Assembly: GCA_014380255.1 (NCBI GenBank)
Contig: JACMKG010000021.1
Location: 1-9,825, forward strand
Source of the DNA: Prolixibacteraceae bacterium
GTDB lineage: Bacteria > Bacteroidota > Bacteroidia > Bacteroidales > Prolixibacteraceae
Direction of reading: 5' to 3'
DNA length: 9,825 nucleotides
The translations under genes and the position numbers were made by a program. Below, piece by piece: positions 6,240 to 9,825 of the stretch (its first letter is position 1; every line of letters starts with the position of its first letter). Below the pieces are notes generated by a model. The model was not told where the DNA came from. It saw nothing but the letters and a program-made list of their open reading frames with translations, and did not search any database.

Positions 6240-6992
6240 TTACTTCTTGTCTGTCAGGTAAGTAATGGCAGAAAGAAGAATATACCACAAAATGATCAGC
6301 GGAAGTGCATATACCCGTAAAAAGACCAGCATAAGGATGGTTACTCCAAGGAAAAGAAAACGAACCGCGTTTTCTTTAAAATGAAGATTTTTGAACTTCA
6401 TGGAGAACATGGGCAATTCGGAGACCATCAGAAATGAGCATATGAAAACAGATGAGATCAGGATGTTTTTATTCAGGATGATAGTCTTTACCTGTTCATT
6501 GACTCCAAAGGCTAGTATAAGGCCAAAGGATGCAAAAAACAGGGCATTGGAAGGAATGGGCATTCCAAGGAACTGTTCACTTTGACGGTCGTCGGTATTG
6601 AACTTGGCCAGGCGGAAGGCGCCGGCAACAGGAATCACCAGACTGGTATATAAAGCAATCCATTGGCTCCAAGTGGCATCAATATCCTGGATATGCAGGT
6701 TTTGGCCAAAGAATGTGAGTTCAAGCATGGTAAAAACGATGGCAGCAGGTGCCAGTCCAAAAGAAACCAGATCGGCCAGCGAGTCCAGTTCTTTGCCAAT
6801 GGCTGAATATGCTTTGAGCAGGCGGGCGGCAAATCCGTCCATGAAATCGAACACGGCAGCGGCTATAATAAAGATAGAAGCTGTGCCTATTTGACCATCA
6901 ATAGCATAAATGACCGCCAGGCAGCCGCATATCAGGTTTAATGCTGTAATGGCATTGGGCACCCAGAAGAATATGCTGTTTGCCCGTATCAT
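6240..6992 (-). CDS. pssA: CDP-diacylglycerol--serine O-phosphatidyltransferase
   Basis: This integral membrane enzyme transfers phosphatidyl from CDP-diacylglycerol to L-serine, giving phosphatidylserine and CMP. The CDP-alcohol phosphotransferase signature is complete: Asp49-x2-Asp52-Gly53-x2-Ala56-Arg57-x8-Gly66-x3-Asp70-x3-Asp74, with all four aspartates for the metal pair present. The rest is a series of about six to eight hydrophobic segments, and the C-terminus YLTDKK faces a soluble side. At 250 residues it matches the Gram-positive/Bacteroidota membrane type of PssA, not the larger PLD-like E. coli enzyme. The start ATG at 6990-6992 overlaps the psd stop (ATGA), so the two genes are almost certainly translated together. 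Psd uses the product of PssA as substrate. Confidence 0.94.
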   Translation of the reverse strand: MIRANSIFFWVPNAITALNLICGCLAVIYAIDGQIGTASIFIIAAAVFDFMDGFAARLLKAYSAIGKELDSLADLVSFGLAPAAIVFTMLELTFFGQNLHIQDIDATWSQWIALYTSLVIPVAGAFRLAKFNTDDRQSEQFLGMPIPSNALFFASFGLILAFGVNEQVKTIILNKNILISSVFICSFLMVSELPMFSMKFKNLHFKENAVRFLFLGVTILMLVFLRVYALPLIILWYILLSAITYLTDKK

Positions 6993-7648
6993 ATATGAAG
7001 TTCTCCGATAATGGTTTGTGAACCGATGACCCGGTCACCTAATTTTATTCTCAGCTTGGTATCGAGTGGCAGAAAGAGATCAACGCGTGAACCGAAACGA
7101 ATAAATCCAACTTCGGTAGTCTGGTCTACTTCATCACCAACAGACACATAGTTTATGATCCTTCTGGCCATTGCTCCGGCAATTTGACGCATGACAATTT
7201 CTCTTCCGTCTTTTAATTTGATGGCAGTGGTCGTACGTTCATTTTCCTCGGCTGATTTGTCTTTAAAGGCCGCGTAAAACTCCCCGTCCTTGTGTTTCAT
7301 GTAAGTCACTGTTCCCGGTACGGGTACCCAGTTGATATGAACATTGGTTGGCGACATGAAGATTGACACCTGGAGACATTTGGTTTTCAGATATTCATTT
7401 TCCACAAATTCCTTTATATCACATACTTTCCCATCAGCAGGTGACAATACGAATATTTCATTGGACACAATGGTCCGTTGAGGATATCTGAAGAACTGGA
7501 TAATAAGGATATATACCACTGCAGCTGTTGATAGAAGCGCTATTTTAATAATCGTGTCAGTGATAAAGAACCATGATAATAATATCAGAACTGCCACCAC
7601 TGCAGTTGCATAGTTAATGGTATTTATACCCGCCTTGTGAACTTTCAT
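6989..7648 (-). CDS. psd: Phosphatidylserine decarboxylase proenzyme (short, pyruvoyl-dependent)
   Basis: This enzyme decarboxylates phosphatidylserine to phosphatidylethanolamine at the inner membrane. It is a 219-residue short-form Psd. It has two hydrophobic N-terminal segments (about 12-29 and 33-52), then LSPADGKV (68-75), IFMSPTNVHINWVPVPG (96-112) and QIAGAMARRI (155-164). The self-cleavage site is FGSRVD (185-190). Ser187 is expected to become the pyruvoyl group, giving a beta chain of 186 and an alpha chain of about 33 residues. This GS site in an FGSRVDxFLP context is typical of the short family, in place of the LGST of E. coli. ATG at 7648 lies 42 bases after the cdsA stop, in a gap containing a TAnnTTTG box. 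The stop overlaps the pssA start by four bases. Confidence 0.94.
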   Translation of the reverse strand: MKVHKAGINTINYATAVVAVLILLSWFFITDTIIKIALLSTAAVVYILIIQFFRYPQRTIVSNEIFVLSPADGKVCDIKEFVENEYLKTKCLQVSIFMSPTNVHINWVPVPGTVTYMKHKDGEFYAAFKDKSAEENERTTTAIKLKDGREIVMRQIAGAMARRIINYVSVGDEVDQTTEVGFIRFGSRVDLFLPLDTKLRIKLGDRVIGSQTIIGELHI

Positions 7649-7669
7649 TGAGTTAGATTAATATTGCCG

Positions 7670-7677
7670 CAAAAGTA
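7670..7677 (-). promoter_or_regulatory. TAnnTTTG-type -7 box upstream of psd-pssA
   Basis: On the minus strand the cdsA-psd gap contains TACTTTTG (7677 down to 7670), a perfect match to the Bacteroidota sigma-ABfr -7 element TAnnTTTG. Transcription would start near 7663, leaving a leader of about 15 bases before the psd ATG, and the gap is only 42 bases long. I find no clear TTG -33 element at the expected 19-21 base spacing (that stretch falls in the end of cdsA), so strength is doubtful. If real, it lets psd-pssA be expressed apart from ftsH and cdsA. Confidence 0.45.
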
Positions 7678-7690
7678 TAAAATTATCGAG

Positions 7691-8515
7691 CTATTTGATA
7701 ATTATTTTGAGATATAAGACAAATACTGGTATTGCAAAGAGAATGGAATCAAATCTGTCAAGGATTCCGCCATGTCCGGGAAGGATGTGACCGCTGTCTT
7801 TTACCTGGAAATATCTTTTAAACATCGATTCGGTTAAGTCCCCAAACGTAGAGCTTATAGCGGTAAGGATGCTAATAATTATCCAATGAATTAATTGAAT
7901 TTCAGGAATGTAACGAGCGATAATTATGGCAGCAAGCACCGAAGTTAACGTTCCGCCAACAGCTCCTTCCCATGACTTTTTAGGAGAGATTCGCTCGAAC
8001 AGCCGATGCTTTCCAAATGATACGCCAAACAGATAAGCTCCTGAATCGTGTGTCCAGATCAGCACAAATAAAGCGATCAATAATTGTGGAGCATAAGCCT
8101 GATCGGGAAATATTTCAGGAAATACAAGGTAATTGGTTAGTGCCAACGGAAGGGCAATGTATACAATACTGAATATCGTTACGGCTATATTTTCAACCGG
8201 CTTGGGTTGTTTTCGGTACAGTTCAGCAGCCATTATTATCAACAACAACGAAAACAGGCCAAAGGTATATTTAGCATCCAGTTGCCCGTTGGCTACAAAA
8301 AAGGTTGTTCCAAATACAAGGAATGAAATCAGGTAGCTCAACCATTTGTTTGGCCGGATTTCTGATGATTCATAGAAATGAAAAAACTCAAAGAGTCCTC
8401 CTGTTAACATTAATAGAAACAGTAGTGCATAACTGTATGGACTACCTATGATGGCAGCCAACATGAATACAACCAAAACGATGCCTGTGATCGTCCGGGT
8501 AATTAATTTCTTCAA
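7691..8515 (-). CDS. cdsA: Phosphatidate cytidylyltransferase (CDP-diglyceride synthase)
   Basis: This membrane enzyme joins phosphatidic acid and CTP to give CDP-diacylglycerol, the precursor of all phospholipids and the substrate of PssA. The 274-residue protein is mostly membrane segments. Its C-terminal signature is complete: Ser230-x2-Lys233-Arg234-x4-Lys239-Asp240, then PGHGGILDRFDS (246-257). THDSGAYLFG (155-164) and SPKKSWEGAVGG (177-188) are the other conserved family stretches. The start is TTG at 8513-8515, which gives the N-terminus MKKLITRTITGIV that the family normally has; no ATG would. That TTG overlaps the stop of the preceding DUF2007 gene (TTGA), so translation is probably coupled to it. 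A rare start codon dependent on an upstream stop could hold CdsA synthesis in proportion to that small protein. Confidence 0.95.
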   Translation of the reverse strand: MKKLITRTITGIVLVVFMLAAIIGSPYSYALLFLLMLTGGLFEFFHFYESSEIRPNKWLSYLISFLVFGTTFFVANGQLDAKYTFGLFSLLLIIMAAELYRKQPKPVENIAVTIFSIVYIALPLALTNYLVFPEIFPDQAYAPQLLIALFVLIWTHDSGAYLFGVSFGKHRLFERISPKKSWEGAVGGTLTSVLAAIIIARYIPEIQLIHWIIISILTAISSTFGDLTESMFKRYFQVKDSGHILPGHGGILDRFDSILFAIPVFVLYLKIIIK

Positions 8516-8718
8516 TTGATTAAATCTTTTAAAAGTTCTTTTGCTCTCGCCTCATAATCTTTGTGAACCATTACTTCAATTTCTCCAATTGATGGAAATG
8601 TGGAGTCATTTTCATTGATGATAACACAGTTAATCTCTTCGTTTTCAAGGATATCTTTTGCGATTTCAGCTTGAAAAACTTGTCCTGTATGATATACCAT
8701 TACCCAATCTTGTTCCAT
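8512..8718 (-). CDS. DUF2007 domain small protein (putative signal-transducing protein)
   Basis: This 68-residue soluble protein starts with WVMVYHTGQVFQAEIAKDILENEEI, continues with CVIINENDSTFPSIGEIEVMVHKDYEARAKELL, and has no membrane segment. The pattern (strand, helix with AEIAKDILE, two strands, final helix EARAKELL) is the ferredoxin-like layout of the DUF2007 family, annotated as putative signal transducers on little evidence. The ATG at 8716-8718 is 11 bases after the stop of the LUD gene, and its own stop overlaps the cdsA start. Because it is locked between a LUD gene and CdsA, a role in controlling or sensing lipid synthesis is a reasonable guess, but nothing in the sequence shows a ligand or partner. 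The family call is fairly sure; the function is unknown. Confidence 0.85.
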   Translation of the reverse strand: MEQDWVMVYHTGQVFQAEIAKDILENEEINCVIINENDSTFPSIGEIEVMVHKDYEARAKELLKDLIN

Positions 8719-8729
8719 AGTAATACAGA

Positions 8730-9365
8730 TTAAAAAGGTTCACTGGCAATAATTACAATCAACGATTTTGGTCCATGCATGCCCATCACCAATGTTTTTT
8801 CAATGTCAGCAGTACGGCTTGGACCAGTGATGTTGCTGATTAACGAAGGTAGTTTATTTTTATATTTCTCCTTCATTTTTTCCATTGCATTATCCAAATA
8901 ATCCACAATTTGCGCTTCCTGGGCCAAAACGATGTGTGTTTCGGGAAAAACATTCAGACGCCGACCAGAAATTTGTGCTGAGCTGATTAATACGGAGCCA
9001 AGGTGTGCCACTAAAAATTCACATCCTGTCAGACCAATGTTCAGGTTCAGAAAATCAGTTTCCTCATAGTCGGTTTTAACCACATCCTGCACTATTTCAC
9101 GCAAAGACGGATCGGCACAAAAGAGTCTGTCCTGCATTTTTAACTGGCAGATTTGTTTTACCTGAGCCGCTATTTCATCTTTCGTATCACAAAACAATAC
9201 CTGACCTCCAATAAGTTCGAGGTTGGCTTTAAATTCCTTTTTTAATGAAGGATCTAACGGGTGATAAATAGGAGAGGTGAAATCGGGAATGTCTTCCCCG
9301 ATTTCACCTCTTTTTTCCTGCGCGACCTTGAGCCTCGCCAATATATTAATTCTTGCTGATTCCAT
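8730..9365 (-). CDS. Stand-alone LUD-domain protein (LutC/YkgG-like)
   Basis: This 211-residue cytoplasmic protein has the LUD (DUF162) fold. It shows the family stretches LTGCEFLVAHLGSVLISS (112-129) and ITGPSRTADIEKTLVMGMHGPKSL (179-202). In lutABC operons LutC helps oxidise L-lactate, but neither the Fe-S protein LutA nor LutB is present here, so lactate use cannot be assumed. Solo LUD proteins next to ftsH are a feature of Bacteroidota and their job is not known to me. The start at ATG 9363-9365 is chosen because it is one base after the ftsH stop; a TTG at 9386 would overlap ftsH and add seven unsupported residues. Codons 19-31 form a perfect inverted repeat (separate entry) in the variable linker before SPIYHPL. 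The next gene follows after 11 bases. Confidence 0.9.
   Translation of the reverse strand: MESARINILARLKVAQEKRGEIGEDIPDFTSPIYHPLDPSLKKEFKANLELIGGQVLFCDTKDEIAAQVKQICQLKMQDRLFCADPSLREIVQDVVKTDYEETDFLNLNIGLTGCEFLVAHLGSVLISSAQISGRRLNVFPETHIVLAQEAQIVDYLDNAMEKMKEKYKNKLPSLISNITGPSRTADIEKTLVMGMHGPKSLIVIIASEPF
9273..9311 (+). terminator. Codon-aligned 15-base inverted repeat inside the LUD gene, terminator-shaped on the antisense strand
   Basis: Bases 9273-9287 and 9297-9311 are perfect reverse complements over 15 bases with a nine-base loop. On the plus strand the stem runs directly into six T (9311-9316), the form of a Rho-independent terminator for transcription antisense to the ftsH operon. On the sense (minus) strand the stem is preceded by AAAAAA and has no T-run after it, so it should not stop the operon. 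It could instead be an mRNA processing or stabilising hairpin just after the ftsH stop. In the protein, Arg19-Gly20-Glu21-Ile22-Gly23 pairs codon for codon with Pro27-Asp28-Phe29-Thr30-Ser31. The structure is directly visible; its role is inferred. Confidence 0.6.
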
Positions 9366-9366
9366 C

Positions 9367-9825
9367 TTACATTGTGGCTTGACCAACAGTTACTTCTGAA
9401 TTTTCAGCTGACAAGGCAGCCTGTTCTTTTTTCGATTCATTAACTAACATTGGTCTGGCCCATGGGCGTTTTCCAAAGATATGTTCAAGGTCTTCACTAA
9501 AGATCACTTCTTTTTCAAGCAGGAGTTCAGCAAGTTTTTGATGACCTGACTTTTGTTCCTTTAACACCTGTAATGCTCTTACGTATTGTGTTTCAATAAG
9601 CTGCTTGGATTCCTGGTCAATGAGTTCAGCAGTCTTTTCACTGTATGGTTTACTAAACGCAAATTCGTTCTGTCCCGATGAATCATAGTAACTTACATTT
9701 CCTACTTTTTCGCTCATCCCGAAAATACTTACCATGGCATAGGCTTGCTTGGTAACTTTTTCAAGGTCATTCTGAGCCCCGGATGAGATGCTGTTAAAAG
9801 CAACCTGTTCTGCGGCTCTTCCACC
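9367..9825 (-). CDS. ftsH: ATP-dependent zinc metalloprotease FtsH, C-terminal part (5' end beyond window)
   Basis: This is the C-terminal end of the membrane-anchored AAA+ protease that degrades membrane and regulatory proteins, including lipid-synthesis enzymes in some bacteria. The frame is open from 9825, giving 152 residues before TAA (9367-9369). It begins GGRAAEQVAF, continues SGAQNDLEKVTKQAYAMV (15-32), then FGMSEKVG. This is the M41 peptidase domain after the HEAGH zinc site, and Asp20 matches the conserved aspartate of the TTGASND motif, the third zinc ligand. The ATG at 9735 is internal (MVSIFGMSEK), not a start. A helical segment follows (TAELIDQESKQLIETQYVRALQVLKE), then LLEKEVIFSEDLEHIFGKRPW and a polar tail, as usual for Bacteroidota FtsH. 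It overlaps nothing, and the LUD gene starts one base after the stop. About three quarters of the protein lies outside the window. Confidence 0.95.
   Translation of the reverse strand, partial: GGRAAEQVAFNSISSGAQNDLEKVTKQAYAMVSIFGMSEKVGNVSYYDSSGQNEFAFSKPYSEKTAELIDQESKQLIETQYVRALQVLKEQKSGHQKLAELLLEKEVIFSEDLEHIFGKRPWARPMLVNESKKEQAALSAENSEVTVGQATM

Noticed and set aside
8730..9365. LUD gene as evidence of a lactate-utilisation operon
   Set aside because: LutA and LutB are absent and the neighbours are ftsH and lipid genes, so the lutC name is not justified.
9367..9735. Separate 122-residue gene starting at ATG 9735
   Set aside because: The frame continues upstream to the window edge with unmistakable FtsH sequence, so the ATG is an internal methionine.

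Overview
The window looks like ordinary chromosome from a member of the Bacteroidota, probably a Bacteroidales/Marinilabiliales-type organism. The lineage call is inferred from three things: the ftsH–LUD–(DUF2007)–cdsA–psd–pssA gene order, a good TAnnTTTG-type -7 promoter box, and near absence of strong Shine-Dalgarno sequences. I see no tRNA, rRNA, CRISPR array, insertion sequence or phage gene. Both ends cut through a gene.

Left part (1-2930), plus strand: the 3' nine tenths of an aminoacyl-histidine dipeptidase (pepD), then a gap filled with short repeats, then a secreted PQQ-like beta-propeller protein that ends at a strong hairpin terminator. Positions 2802-3426 are a 625-base non-coding stretch holding that terminator, an array of five TTCGAA palindromes spaced exactly 11 bases apart, and some weak inverted repeats.

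Middle (3427-6120): an RsmF-like rRNA cytosine-C5 methyltransferase on the minus strand, diverging from an iron-sulfur APS/PAPS reductase (cysH). A convergent gap follows with a 9-base tandem repeat and a perfect short hairpin, then a YccF-family membrane protein on the minus strand.

Right part (6240-9825), all minus strand, read from the right edge leftwards: the C-terminus of FtsH, a stand-alone LUD-domain protein (1 base after ftsH), a 68-residue DUF2007 protein, CdsA (overlapping the DUF2007 stop), Psd and PssA (overlapping by 4 bases). CdsA makes CDP-diacylglycerol, PssA converts it to phosphatidylserine and Psd decarboxylates that to phosphatidylethanolamine. The cluster therefore encodes the last three steps to the main membrane lipid, tied to the membrane protease FtsH and two small uncharacterised proteins. 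A -7 box between cdsA and psd suggests psd-pssA can also be transcribed separately.

The gene content is mostly core metabolism, and I do not see a clearly new defence or mobile system. The most unusual signals are structural: a codon-aligned perfect 15-base inverted repeat inside the LUD gene that is followed by six T on the opposite strand, and several non-coding gaps each carrying a short repeat of a different period (7, 11 and 9 bases).
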